Below, piece by piece: positions 37,819-47,223 of a stretch of DNA of 64,000 bases. The stretch comes from Sphingobacteriales bacterium 50-39 (GTDB lineage Bacteria; Bacteroidota; Bacteroidia; Chitinophagales; Chitinophagaceae). The notes below the pieces were generated by a model that was not told where the DNA came from, searched no databases, and saw nothing but the letters and a program-made list of their open reading frames with translations. A program made the position numbers and the translations under genes. Within the stretch, counting starts at the first letter, position 1. Each line of letters starts with the position of its first letter. The stretch spans positions 248,001 through 312,000 of the forward strand of contig MKTZ01000010.1 of the NCBI GenBank assembly GCA_001898505.1, read 5' to 3'.

Positions 37819-40800
37819 ATGCAATTAAGGGCTTTTTGCAACCTCCAACCTGCAAAGCGGGGGTTGTTACCCAAAACTTTTTTGTTTATGAGGCCGGGAC
37901 CGGCATGGTCCAGTGGCCAGTGTCAACAAAACATTGTCCGTGTAATGAAACTAATCGCATTCTGTTTGCTTGCTTTTTGCCTGCATGTCAGCGCCCGCGG
38001 TTTCTCTCAAAAGGTCACGCTTTCTGTCAGGAATGTTCCTATACAGCAGGTGTTCAGGGAGATCACCCGGCAGACGGGCGTATCTTTCGTATATAAGGAG
38101 ACGCTGCTGGAGGGAGCGGGTCCGGTGAGCATTCATATTAAAGATGCTACGATCGAAGAGGTGCTGGACCTCTGCCTGCAAAGCCGGCAGATAGGCTACA
38201 AGCTGGTAGGGAAGAGCATCGTCATCCGCAAGGAGGCCCTTCCTCCCATCACAGCACAACAGTTGCCCGATACGACTCAATTCGCGGAGCCTCCTCCCCG
38301 TGAGATACGGGGGGTAGTCCGCAATGTGAACAATGCAGGGCTGGAAGGCATCACTATTACGGAGAAGGGTACGACCAATGCCACCACTACCCGGGTCGAC
38401 GGCAGTTTCCATCTGAAGGTGGCCGACCCGAATGCCGTGCTGGTATTCAGCTCTATAGGTTTCAAGACGGTGGATGTTGCTCTCAACGGACGCACCCAGT
38501 TGGAAGTGATCCTGGAGACCGCTTCGCAGGAACTGTCCGGGGTGGTAGTGACGGCCCTTGGTATTACACGGGCCAAAAAATCGCTGGGCTATTCGGTGGA
38601 GGAAGTGGGTGGCGAGGAGTTTACCCGTGTGTCCCAGGAAAATATTCTCAATGGCATGTCCGGAAAGATCCCCGGTGTAACGATCAATTCTACGGGAGGC
38701 ACCGGTTCCTCAGTGAGCATGATCATACGGGGGGCCACTTCGCTGTCCAGCGACAATCAACCGCTGTTCGTGGTGGACGGCGTACCGATTGCCAATACGT
38801 TGAATAATATCGGCCAGGTGGGCGTAGACAACCGTGTGGACTATGGCAATGCTCTTTCCAGCATCAATCCGGAAGATATAGAAAGCGTTACGGTACTTAA
38901 AGGCCCCAGTGCAGCCGCACTTTATGGCTCCAGGGCCGGCAACGGGGTCGTTCTCATCACAACCAAATCAGGCCGGGGCGCCCGGAAACTAACGGTCACC
39001 GCCACCACCAATACCGTCTTCGATGTACCTTACAAATACCTGAAGTTCCAGCATAAGTATGGGTCGGGCCAATTCTCCGCGATCCCTGTGTCTGCCAGCG
39101 GCAACCTGCTGAGCAATCCATTCGGCAGCCTGATCCAGGAAAACATTTTGGGTACGTATGGCGCGGAACTTGACAGGGGATATAAGGAAGTACAATGGAA
39201 CAGTCCCCTGGATTCCAGCGGGAGTGCCATCGCCGAGCCGTTGGTGTCCCATCCGAACAATGTGAAGAATTTTGTGCAGACAGGCATTACGACGACGAAT
39301 GGGGTCTCTGTTGCGAACAATAATGAACAGGTGTCCTATCGCCTGTCCTATTCCAACATGTCCAACCGGGGTATTATCCCGCATTCGGACCTGTACCGCA
39401 ACAGCCTGAGCCTGAACACGGGCTTGCGGATCAATAAATCCCTTCGTCTCAGCACCAATATCGACCTCAGCAGGAATAATTCTAACAATCGCCCTGCCGG
39501 TGAAAGGGGGACCAATCCCCTGCAATGGGCCTATAATGTCAGCCCGCATACGGATATACGTGATCTAAAGGAGTATTGGCTGCCCGGGCAGGAAGGGATA
39601 CAGCAGCGTACGCAATACAAGGGTGTCTTCAATAATCCATATTTTCTCGCCAATGAGGTAAAGAACAGCTTTGTCCGGGACCGCCTGTTCGGGAATGTCC
39701 GGCTGGACTGGCAACTGTCGCATGCATTCAGCTTTATGGCAAGATATGCCCTGGATACCTATGATGAAAAAAGGGAGACAAAGATCTCGGAAAGCTATAT
39801 CAACGATCCGGGAGGCTCTTACGGGATCGTCGATCTGAAGACCTTCGAAAGCAATGCGGACATGCTCCTGACCTATAAGACAGAGTGGAAGGATTTCAGT
39901 CTTGCGGCGTCTGCCGGCGGTAATATCCGCTACCAGAAGGGGTCCAGTGTTACTACGGCTACCAAGGATGGAACGGGGTTGATCGTGCCGGGCGTATTCA
40001 CGATCCAGAATATACTGCCTGACAACCTCAATTTTTTCAGCAATACTTATCAGAAAGGAGTGAACAGTGTTTACGGCCTGCTTAATTTGGGATACAAGGA
40101 GATGGTGTTTTTGGATGTCACGGCCCGTAATGACTGGTCCAGCACGCTGCCACACGCGCAGCCCTATTTTTATCCATCTGCGTCCCTCAGTCTGCTTGTA
40201 AGCGATATCGCGGGTATAAAATCCCCCACGATCAGCCTGATCAAGCTGAGAGGAGGTGTTGCGCAAGTGGGTAATGATGCGAATCCCTATTCGTACCAGT
40301 CTGTGCTCACCAATGCCGGGGCATGGGGCAGCATTCCCCGTCTGACTACTTCTTCGACCCTGCTGAATCCCGACCTCAAGCCGGAGATCGCCACTTCCTA
40401 TGAAGGAGGCATCGATATCAATCTATTCCGTAACCGGCTGCGTTTTGCCGCCACCTATTATATGGTGGAGAACAAGAACCAGATCTTCAGCACGAAAACT
40501 CCTCCTTCTTCCGGCTATTCTTCGAAGAACATCAATGCCGGGCTGCTGCGCAGCAAGGGGATCGAGCTTTCCCTTGGCGGCACGCCAGTGCAGAGCAGGA
40601 ACTGGAAGGTGGATGTAAATGCCAATCTGACCCGCAGCCGTACAAGGATCATCCAGTTGTCGGATGACCTGCCCTACTTCACGTTGTGGGAGGATGCGAA
40701 GGGCGGAGCCTGGACCTATGTCGGGGACCAGATCGGGGACATCTACGATGCGAAACTGGTTACGGTGACAGACAAGGCTTCTCCCTATTATGGCTATCCG

Positions 40801-41628
40801 CTACTGGACAATACCGGCAAATGGCAGTCTATAGACGCCATCAATACCCGGAACAAGATCGGCAATTTCAACCCGGACTTCATTCTGGGATTCCAGTCCT
40901 CCATTTCGTACAAACATTTTACCCTGAGCTTTACGCTGGACTGGAGGAGCGGGGGTGATTTCGTATCGCAGACATACCGCTATGGTGAAGAATACGGTCA
41001 GTCGTCGCTGTTCTATGACCACCTGATCGATCCCGGTGTGCGTACGGGACAGCAGCTGCATGACTACCTGGTGGCCAACCAGGATAAGATGATCCGCAGC
41101 ACGGGAAATAATTTCCCCCTGGTAGGAGGTCCTACTCCCCAGTACAATGGGTTCCCTTTCACCTATGGTCCGTATACACTGCCATACGGGGGTGTATTCG
41201 TGCCCGGCGTGAGGGCTTCCGGCTTCGATGCCAACGGCAATCCCACCGGCTATTACGAGAACCTGGGTCAGAATATCAACAGCGCCAATGGGACGGCAGT
41301 CCTGCCCTTTGCCGGAGCCACTGCCTGGAGCTTTACGAGGGCCTTTACATTCCCCGCATCGTATCTGAAGCTACGGGAGATATCGTTCGCCTATGATCTG
41401 CCGTCCAGATGGGTGAGGGGTGCGAAGGCGCAGGGCGCGAGTATTTCCGTGTACAGCAGGAATATCATATTGTGGACGGCGGCGAAGATCAATATCGATC
41501 CGGAAAATGCCTTTCAGCCTTCGACGAGCGTACAAGGATCAGGGACACAATTCAAGCAGGGCATCGAACGGTATAACGTTAATCCCTGGGTGATCCCAGT
41601 GGGTGTCAAATTGAACGTAGTATTTTAA
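37819..41628 (+). CDS. SusC/RagA-type TonB-dependent receptor with STN domain
   Basis: 1269 residues from 37819. An alternative ATG at 37945 (MKLIAFCLLAFCLHVSARGF) begins directly with the signal peptide; long N-terminal leaders like the one here are common in this family, so the start is uncertain. After cleavage come the STN domain (VTLSVRNVPIQQVFREITRQ), a carboxypeptidase-regulatory-like domain (IRGVVRNVNNAGLEGITITE), and the plug (VVVTALGITRAKKSLGY, QPLFVVDGVPIANTLNN). The 22-strand barrel ends with a terminal phenylalanine (VGVKLNVVF). It imports a large ligand across the outer membrane using TonB energy, and STN signals to the FecR protein. The SusD partner is 20 bp downstream. Confidence 0.93.
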   Translation: MQLRAFCNLQPAKRGLLPKTFLFMRPGPAWSSGQCQQNIVRVMKLIAFCLLAFCLHVSARGFSQKVTLSVRNVPIQQVFREITRQTGVSFVYKETLLEGAGPVSIHIKDATIEEVLDLCLQSRQIGYKLVGKSIVIRKEALPPITAQQLPDTTQFAEPPPREIRGVVRNVNNAGLEGITITEKGTTNATTTRVDGSFHLKVADPNAVLVFSSIGFKTVDVALNGRTQLEVILETASQELSGVVVTALGITRAKKSLGYSVEEVGGEEFTRVSQENILNGMSGKIPGVTINSTGGTGSSVSMIIRGATSLSSDNQPLFVVDGVPIANTLNNIGQVGVDNRVDYGNALSSINPEDIESVTVLKGPSAAALYGSRAGNGVVLITTKSGRGARKLTVTATTNTVFDVPYKYLKFQHKYGSGQFSAIPVSASGNLLSNPFGSLIQENILGTYGAELDRGYKEVQWNSPLDSSGSAIAEPLVSHPNNVKNFVQTGITTTNGVSVANNNEQVSYRLSYSNMSNRGIIPHSDLYRNSLSLNTGLRINKSLRLSTNIDLSRNNSNNRPAGERGTNPLQWAYNVSPHTDIRDLKEYWLPGQEGIQQRTQYKGVFNNPYFLANEVKNSFVRDRLFGNVRLDWQLSHAFSFMARYALDTYDEKRETKISESYINDPGGSYGIVDLKTFESNADMLLTYKTEWKDFSLAASAGGNIRYQKGSSVTTATKDGTGLIVPGVFTIQNILPDNLNFFSNTYQKGVNSVYGLLNLGYKEMVFLDVTARNDWSSTLPHAQPYFYPSASLSLLVSDIAGIKSPTISLIKLRGGVAQVGNDANPYSYQSVLTNAGAWGSIPRLTTSSTLLNPDLKPEIATSYEGGIDINLFRNRLRFAATYYMVENKNQIFSTKTPPSSGYSSKNINAGLLRSKGIELSLGGTPVQSRNWKVDVNANLTRSRTRIIQLSDDLPYFTLWEDAKGGAWTYVGDQIGDIYDAKLVTVTDKASPYYGYPLLDNTGKWQSIDAINTRNKIGNFNPDFILGFQSSISYKHFTLSFTLDWRSGGDFVSQTYRYGEEYGQSSLFYDHLIDPGVRTGQQLHDYLVANQDKMIRSTGNNFPLVGGPTPQYNGFPFTYGPYTLPYGGVFVPGVRASGFDANGNPTGYYENLGQNINSANGTAVLPFAGATAWSFTRAFTFPASYLKLREISFAYDLPSRWVRGAKAQGASISVYSRNIILWTAAKINIDPENAFQPSTSVQGSGTQFKQGIERYNVNPWVIPVGVKLNVVF

Positions 41629-41648
41629 GACAACTAATTCGCATAAAG

Positions 41649-43334
41649 ATGAAATCAATCTATAAATTAATAGCGCTAGTCTGTCTCTTTTCCTCCTGCC
41701 AGAAACACCTGGAGGACCTGAACAAGAACCCCAATGGGGCGGACCCTTCGAGCACCAATCCCAACCTGGTGCTGTCCACTGTGCTTACGACCACGGGGCA
41801 GCAGTTTGTGTCGCTGGGGTTTGGCGATGCCGCCGGCATCATGCAGCATACGCAGGCAGATGGCTGGACGGGCAACCATAATGAATATGACTGGAGCGGT
41901 TCCAACGACTGGACTCCTTATTATGATATCCTCCGGAACAACAAGTATGTATATGACAGGAGCGTTGCGCTTGGCTGGGAGCTGCAGCAGGGTGTATCGC
42001 TGGTGATGAAGTCCATGGTCTTTGGACTGATTACCGACCTATATGGAGATATTCCGTACAGCCAGGCATTGAAAGGGGATCAGAGCGGCAGCGCCAATCT
42101 TTTCCCTGCCTATGATAAACAGCAGGATGTCTATACGGGCATACTGGCGGACCTGGGGACAGCGAATACCCTGTTATCAAAGGCCAAAACAGCCTATAAC
42201 AGCACCATCGACGGGGTAGACGTCTATTACGGAGGCAATCCGGCGAAATGGCGGAAATTGGCCAATTCCCTCGCCCTCCGCTACTACATGCGGCTTTCGG
42301 ACAAACTGCCGGATATCGCCAAGGCGGGTATCGAGAAAATAGTGGCCGATCCTGCGACATACCCCATCATCACTTCTGCGGCGGACGATGCCCTGATGGG
42401 TTTTGCGGGGGCAAGCAATGCCGACTCCTGGCCTTCGAATGTCAACTATCATGCCGACAGCGTCAACTACCGTGTGCTCAAGATGTGTTCTTCGTTCGTG
42501 AAGACCCTCGTATCGCTGAACGATCCCAGGATCGGAGTGTGGGCCAACAAGGTGCAGATCTTTTTGCACGTGGTCGATACACTACCCCCCGGCACCGACC
42601 GTATAGCGGATACTACCGTCAATGGAGAGCCGCGCAAGGTGCGCTATCTTTCGCCCGACGTGCTGGCCGCCAAGGGGCTGACCGAGGCTGACATCGACCA
42701 GGACCCCAACTATGTGGGGATCCCGCCGGCCATCGTCGGAGGCCCGGTATACAATATCGGTCCTGATGCCAGCCAGGCCGCGCATAACCCTCATGTGTCA
42801 TGGTTGAACAGCATTTATATGAATGCCAGCGGGCCATTGCTCAAAGCAAGGCTGATGACTGCCACAGAGGTCCATTTCATCCTGGCGGAAGCGGCCCTGA
42901 AGGGGTGGGCAGCCGGGGATGCTGCCACGCATTATAATGCCGCCATACAGGCGTCCTTCGTCGCCTGGGGGATTTCGGGTCAGTATGCTGCGTATATCGC
43001 CCAGCCGGCAGTAGCGTATGCCGGAACCGTAGAGCAGCTCATCACACAAAAATGGATTGCGTCCTGGACGGCGGCTACAGAGTCCTGGTTCGACTTCCGC
43101 CGCACGGGCTATCCTGCGCTGGTATCCGGGCCCAATGCCAAAGCGCCGGTGCTTCCCATCCGGCTGTACTATATGCTGGACGAGCGTAACCTGAACCCTG
43201 CCAATATCAAGATCGCGGAGGCTAACCTGCAGACCACGACCTATTCGGGTTATGGCGCCGATGCCACCAACGGCTTTTCGAACAGCGCCTGGTCGAGGCC
43301 CTGGATCAGCCAGGGAACGGGTAAGCCATGGTAA
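41649..43334 (+). CDS. SusD/RagB-family substrate-binding outer-membrane lipoprotein
   Basis: 561 residues. The lipoprotein signal (MKSIYKLIALVCLFSSCQK) places the acylated cysteine at about residue 17. The N-terminal LNKNPNGADPSSTNPNLVLS and the TPR-like helices (YYDILRNNKYVYDRSV, ITDLYGDIPYSQALKGDQ, WRKLANSLALRYYMRLSD) are typical of the SusD-like_2 branch, as is the C-terminal WFDFRRTGYPAL. It forms the hinged lid over the SusC barrel and captures the ligand at the cell surface. The pair starts an enzyme series of four hydrolases on the same strand, the first only 13 bp downstream. Confidence 0.92.
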   Translation: MKSIYKLIALVCLFSSCQKHLEDLNKNPNGADPSSTNPNLVLSTVLTTTGQQFVSLGFGDAAGIMQHTQADGWTGNHNEYDWSGSNDWTPYYDILRNNKYVYDRSVALGWELQQGVSLVMKSMVFGLITDLYGDIPYSQALKGDQSGSANLFPAYDKQQDVYTGILADLGTANTLLSKAKTAYNSTIDGVDVYYGGNPAKWRKLANSLALRYYMRLSDKLPDIAKAGIEKIVADPATYPIITSAADDALMGFAGASNADSWPSNVNYHADSVNYRVLKMCSSFVKTLVSLNDPRIGVWANKVQIFLHVVDTLPPGTDRIADTTVNGEPRKVRYLSPDVLAAKGLTEADIDQDPNYVGIPPAIVGGPVYNIGPDASQAAHNPHVSWLNSIYMNASGPLLKARLMTATEVHFILAEAALKGWAAGDAATHYNAAIQASFVAWGISGQYAAYIAQPAVAYAGTVEQLITQKWIASWTAATESWFDFRRTGYPALVSGPNAKAPVLPIRLYYMLDERNLNPANIKIAEANLQTTTYSGYGADATNGFSNSAWSRPWISQGTGKPW

Positions 43335-43347
43335 TACATAAAAGTCA

Positions 43348-44643
43348 ATGTCTATGAACAGGATGATATCGGTGTTGTTTTGTGTGCCGTTGCTGGCTGT
43401 ATCGTTATTCCATGGTGATGCAGCAAGGGCCCAGGCATTAAGGGCGGGGGCGGCTGTCCGCGTCATCACACCTGACCCGCTGCTGCCTGTGTCAGGGGGT
43501 ATCGGCACTCCCAACCCGACCCATGAGAAAAAAGGGGAACTGACCGTGCGGGCGCTTGTATTGGAGAAAGGGAGCACGCGCATCGCCATAGTGGGCGTGG
43601 ATAACCTGGGCTGGACGGCAGTATTGGGCGACAGGTCTCGGGCCCTGATCAAGGGTATACCACCTGAGAATGTACTTATCGGCGCCACGCATACGCACAG
43701 CGCGCCGGATGCTTATGCATTCCCCGATGAATCGGGGCGGACGGGAGCCGACCTACAGTATCTCGATTGGTGTACTCACCAGATAGCCGACGCGGTGAAC
43801 GAAGCAGTGCGGAATCTCATGCCTGCCGTGCTGAAGACAGCGGTGGGCGAGGCCAGGGGCAAGATCGCCTACAACTATTATGCGGACCAGCTGTACGATC
43901 CTCGTTGCGGGGTGATCCAGGCGCTGGCTGCAACAGGGGAGGGGAAGGGCCGTCCTATCGCCACATTGGTAAACTATGCCATCCATCCGGAGGTCATCGG
44001 TAGTCACCGCGGCATTTTGAGCCCTGATCTTTGTGGTCCGTTGTACGACCGGATAGTATCAAAAGGGGGCGGTGTCGCCCTGTTCATGAACAGCGCACAG
44101 GGAGGGATGGTGACCGCGGACAACCGGCTGGGTAATGGAAAAGAGGCCAACGACTATGAAGAGTGTACGAGGATCGGCCAGCTGCTGGCCGATGAAGCCC
44201 TGCGTATCGTTGGGGATGCGCCCATCCAGAAGGATCCTTCTCTCATCTGCGCCAGCCGTGTCATCAAGTTACCGGTGGAAAATCCTGTGATGAAATACAT
44301 CCTCAACAAAACGCCTCTGAGAAGCCCTTCAGCCGGTGAGGACTCGGTGTCTACCCGGATCAACCTGCTGAATATCGGCAGCGCCCAGGTGCTGACCATT
44401 CCCGGAGAAGCCTTACCCAATATCGGATATTATGTAAAAAGACATATGCATACCACTCAGCCTTTTCTTTTTGGCCTCACCAATGATGCGTTTGGGTATA
44501 TGCTGACCAAGGTGGATTTCAGGAGCTTTAAAAGATACGAGTATGTCAGCAATACTTCCCTGGGCGAGATGACGGGGGAGATATATATGGAGCAAGCCCT
44601 CCGGCTTATCGATGACAGCCCGCCTGCATCGCAGGGGAAATAA
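43348..44643 (+). CDS. Ceramidase-fold secreted hydrolase (neutral/alkaline ceramidase N-terminal type)
   Basis: 431 residues with a signal peptide ending near residue 29 (DAARAQ). It starts ALRAGAAVRVITPDPLLPVS and carries the zinc-site signature IGATHTHSAPD near residues 111-121 and NYAIHPEVIG near 210-219, both characteristic of the neutral/alkaline ceramidase N-terminal family. It is much shorter than true neutral ceramidases, which add a C-terminal domain and have a GD-SPN nucleophile motif. The equivalent here reads FMNSAQGGMVTADN, without the serine of SPN. It is therefore a metal-dependent hydrolase of ceramidase fold, probably cleaving an amide or ester; ceramide itself is doubtful. 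It lies 13 bp after susD. Confidence 0.8.
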   Translation: MSMNRMISVLFCVPLLAVSLFHGDAARAQALRAGAAVRVITPDPLLPVSGGIGTPNPTHEKKGELTVRALVLEKGSTRIAIVGVDNLGWTAVLGDRSRALIKGIPPENVLIGATHTHSAPDAYAFPDESGRTGADLQYLDWCTHQIADAVNEAVRNLMPAVLKTAVGEARGKIAYNYYADQLYDPRCGVIQALAATGEGKGRPIATLVNYAIHPEVIGSHRGILSPDLCGPLYDRIVSKGGGVALFMNSAQGGMVTADNRLGNGKEANDYEECTRIGQLLADEALRIVGDAPIQKDPSLICASRVIKLPVENPVMKYILNKTPLRSPSAGEDSVSTRINLLNIGSAQVLTIPGEALPNIGYYVKRHMHTTQPFLFGLTNDAFGYMLTKVDFRSFKRYEYVSNTSLGEMTGEIYMEQALRLIDDSPPASQGK

Positions 44644-44685
44644 TGTCCGAACAATACCATCAATTTATAAACGTGTAAAATACTC

Positions 44686-46074
44686 ATGAACAAGACCTTT
44701 TTTCAATTCAAGACTTTTTTGATCTGCCAGCTCAGCTGCCTGTTGTTGATCCAGGGGGCTTTTGCTCAATCTTCGAACCCTGCCGGAGAGCCGACCGTAC
44801 CATCCAATGCTCTCCGGCATTATCTTGACAACGGCGATACGACTTTCCGTTGGGAGGTCAGGGAAAGCTATGCCGTGGGCGAAGTCACTGCCTACAATGT
44901 GAAGCTGACCTCTCAGACATGGCGCGGCATTCCCTGGGTTCATCAGCTGGTTATCTTTGTTCCCAAGGAGACCGTTTATGACGGGGCCCTGTTGTTTGTC
45001 ACGGGCGGGGCGGTCAAGGACGGTGAGCCCAAATGGGCAGGGAAGGATGACAAGCTGTTGAACTCCATTCATACACTGGCATCGAAGAACAAAGCCATTG
45101 TCGCCGTATTGAAACAAACACCCAACCAGCCTTTGTATGGCGATCTGACGGAAGATGCGCTGATCTCCTATACGCTGCACCAGTTCAAGAAGGACGGAGA
45201 TTATACGTGGCCGCTCCTGTTCCCCATGGTGAAGTCGGCCAGACGGGCTATGGATGCCATACAGCAATTTGCCGGCACGCGGCTGCATCATCCTGTGAGC
45301 CGCTTTGTGGTATCGGGAGCTTCGAAACGCGGGTGGACCACCTGGCTCACCGGCGCTAATGACCAGCGGGTGGAGGCCATCGGCCCCATGGTCATCGACA
45401 TCCTCAATATGCCGGTGAACCTGGACTACCAGATCAAGGCCTGGCATGAATACAGTATCCAGATCGAAGATTATGTGAAATTGGGTATTCCCCAGGAGGC
45501 GCATACGGAGAGCGGTGGCGCCATCAACGCGATGGTCGATCCTTATTCCTATCGCAGGAGTCTCACTATGCCCAAGATGATCTTTATGGGCACCAATGAC
45601 GAGTATTGGGTCGTCGATGCGATCAAGAACTATTATGACAGCATCCCCGGCCGTAACATGATACATTATGTACCCAATGCCGGTCATGACCTGGGGGATG
45701 GCAAACAGGCTTTTGCGGCGCTGAGCGCTTTTTTCGGACAGACCCTGAAGCATAGCGCCTATCCTGTCTGCAGCTGGAGCACGAAGGTAAAAAAGGGCGA
45801 GGTGACCGTGACAGTCGGCGCCACATCCGGCGTCCTTACCGATGCCATCCTCTGGTCGGCCGATTCGGAGAACATGATCTTCCGTAAATCTGTCTGGACG
45901 GGCAAGAGCCTGGGAGGAGCGGGGAGATCGAAGATCGTGTTCACGGAGAAGTTCCCCGGATCGGGCTTCCGGGCCTTTTATCTCGACCTCAAATACAAGG
46001 ATGCCAACGGGGGAGAATATACGGAAAGCACGCGGATGTTTGTGGCGGACAAGGATGAATTGAAATTGCATTAA
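44686..46074 (+). CDS. PhoPQ-activated pathogenicity-related (PqaA-like) hydrolase
   Basis: 462 residues with a signal peptide (residues 1-27, ending GAFAQ). The sequence follows the PhoPQ-related family throughout (RHYLDNGDTTFRWEV, VHQLVIFVPKETVYDGALLF). It has an alpha/beta-hydrolase nucleophile elbow, VSGASKRGWTTW near residue 211. A candidate acid is in MGTNDEYWVVDA near 303 and the histidine in VPNAGHDLGDG near 331, completing a Ser-Asp-His triad. The final 110 residues form a beta domain. The family is annotated from its regulation in enteric bacteria; biochemical activity is poorly defined, but an esterase or amidase is expected. Here it is periplasmic or surface-bound and belongs to the SusCD operon. 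Confidence 0.88.
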   Translation: MNKTFFQFKTFLICQLSCLLLIQGAFAQSSNPAGEPTVPSNALRHYLDNGDTTFRWEVRESYAVGEVTAYNVKLTSQTWRGIPWVHQLVIFVPKETVYDGALLFVTGGAVKDGEPKWAGKDDKLLNSIHTLASKNKAIVAVLKQTPNQPLYGDLTEDALISYTLHQFKKDGDYTWPLLFPMVKSARRAMDAIQQFAGTRLHHPVSRFVVSGASKRGWTTWLTGANDQRVEAIGPMVIDILNMPVNLDYQIKAWHEYSIQIEDYVKLGIPQEAHTESGGAINAMVDPYSYRRSLTMPKMIFMGTNDEYWVVDAIKNYYDSIPGRNMIHYVPNAGHDLGDGKQAFAALSAFFGQTLKHSAYPVCSWSTKVKKGEVTVTVGATSGVLTDAILWSADSENMIFRKSVWTGKSLGGAGRSKIVFTEKFPGSGFRAFYLDLKYKDANGGEYTESTRMFVADKDELKLH

Positions 46075-46085
46075 TAACAGGCAGA

Positions 46086-47177
46086 ATGATAGGGAAAAGT
46101 TTTTGGATGGCGCTTGGCTTTCTTTTAGCGGAGTTGCATGCCGGCCGTGCGCAGCAGAAGGTAGAGAACCTGATCATCGTCACCACCGACGGGTTGCGCT
46201 GGCAGGAGGTGTTCAATGGGATGGACAGCGCTATAGCCCATAAGGCGCAATTCAACCAGGGTGACAGCGCGTATATTTTCGGCCGCTATTGGAGCGATGA
46301 CGTTGCCGCACGTAGAAAGAAGCTATTCCCTTTTCTCTGGTCTGTATTTGCCGCCAATGGCCAGCTCTTCGGCAACGTGGCGCTGGGCAGTGAGGTCAGT
46401 GTGGCCAACGGGTACCACTTCTCCTACCCCGGCTACAATGAGATATTTACCGGATACCCTGATACGGCGATCAACACCAATGCCTTCAGGGATAACCCGA
46501 ATGTGAATGTGCTGGAATATATTCAACGGGCGCCCGGTTTTAAGGATAAGGTGGCTGCCTTCGGGTCCTGGGAAGCGTACCACCGGATATTGAATAGCCG
46601 GAGATGCGGATTTCCCGTCGTGGCGGCATTCGATACCATACCCTGGAAGAACCCTACATCCAGGGAGCGACTCATCGATGCGATGAAGCAGGCTTCTTAT
46701 AAGCCCGAAGGCGAGGAAGGGTGCATGGATGTATTTACCCATTTTTCCGCCATGGAGTATCTGAGGACGAGGCGACCGAGAGTACTGTATGTGGCGTATC
46801 TCGAGACGGACGAGTGGGCCCATCAGAAGATGTACAGGAATTACCTGGACGCGGCGCATCATGTGGATGAATGGTTGCGGCAGTTCTGGGAGTTCCTGCG
46901 GGCTGATCCGCAATACAGGAACAATACTGTACTATGGGTCACTACCGATCATGGCCGGGGCGACAGGAACAAGGAGAAATGGACCAGCCATGGCGGTATC
47001 ACCGAGGCGTCCCAGATATGGTTTGGCGTTATGGGGCCGGGGTTGCCAGCGAGGGGGGAAGTGAGATCATCCGCGCTGATATGGCAAAAACAGTTTGCAC
47101 AGACATTCGCGGGTCTGCTCGGACTGGTATTTACGGCTGACCATCCCGTAGCAGAGGCCATCCGGCAGATATGGTAG
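46086..47177 (+). CDS. Secreted alkaline-phosphatase-superfamily phosphohydrolase
   Basis: 363 residues with a short signal peptide ending near ARAQQ (about residue 23). Metal-binding motifs of the alkaline phosphatase/nucleotide pyrophosphatase superfamily are present in order: IIVTTDGLRWQEVF near residues 29-42, YPGYNEIFTGYPD near 115-127, YLETDEWAHQKMY near 237-249, VTTDHGRGD near 283-291 and WTSHGG near 298-303. The superfamily uses two metals, usually zinc, to cleave phosphate mono- or diesters. The nucleophile position within YPGYNE is not certain: N stands where a Ser/Thr might be expected, unless the T of IFTG serves. It is 11 bp from the PqaA-like gene. Phosphodiester removal from the imported substrate is a reasonable inference. 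Confidence 0.82.
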   Translation: MIGKSFWMALGFLLAELHAGRAQQKVENLIIVTTDGLRWQEVFNGMDSAIAHKAQFNQGDSAYIFGRYWSDDVAARRKKLFPFLWSVFAANGQLFGNVALGSEVSVANGYHFSYPGYNEIFTGYPDTAINTNAFRDNPNVNVLEYIQRAPGFKDKVAAFGSWEAYHRILNSRRCGFPVVAAFDTIPWKNPTSRERLIDAMKQASYKPEGEEGCMDVFTHFSAMEYLRTRRPRVLYVAYLETDEWAHQKMYRNYLDAAHHVDEWLRQFWEFLRADPQYRNNTVLWVTTDHGRGDRNKEKWTSHGGITEASQIWFGVMGPGLPARGEVRSSALIWQKQFAQTFAGLLGLVFTADHPVAEAIRQIW

Positions 47178-47223
47178 ATATAAGCTGATAATTAAAATAA
47201 ATATCTTTTTCATTTATTAGATC

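Noticed and set aside
44665-46071. Minus-strand open frame of 468 codons opposite the PqaA-like gene
   Set aside because: The plus-strand gene matches the PhoPQ-related family from end to end; the antisense frame has no recognisable feature.
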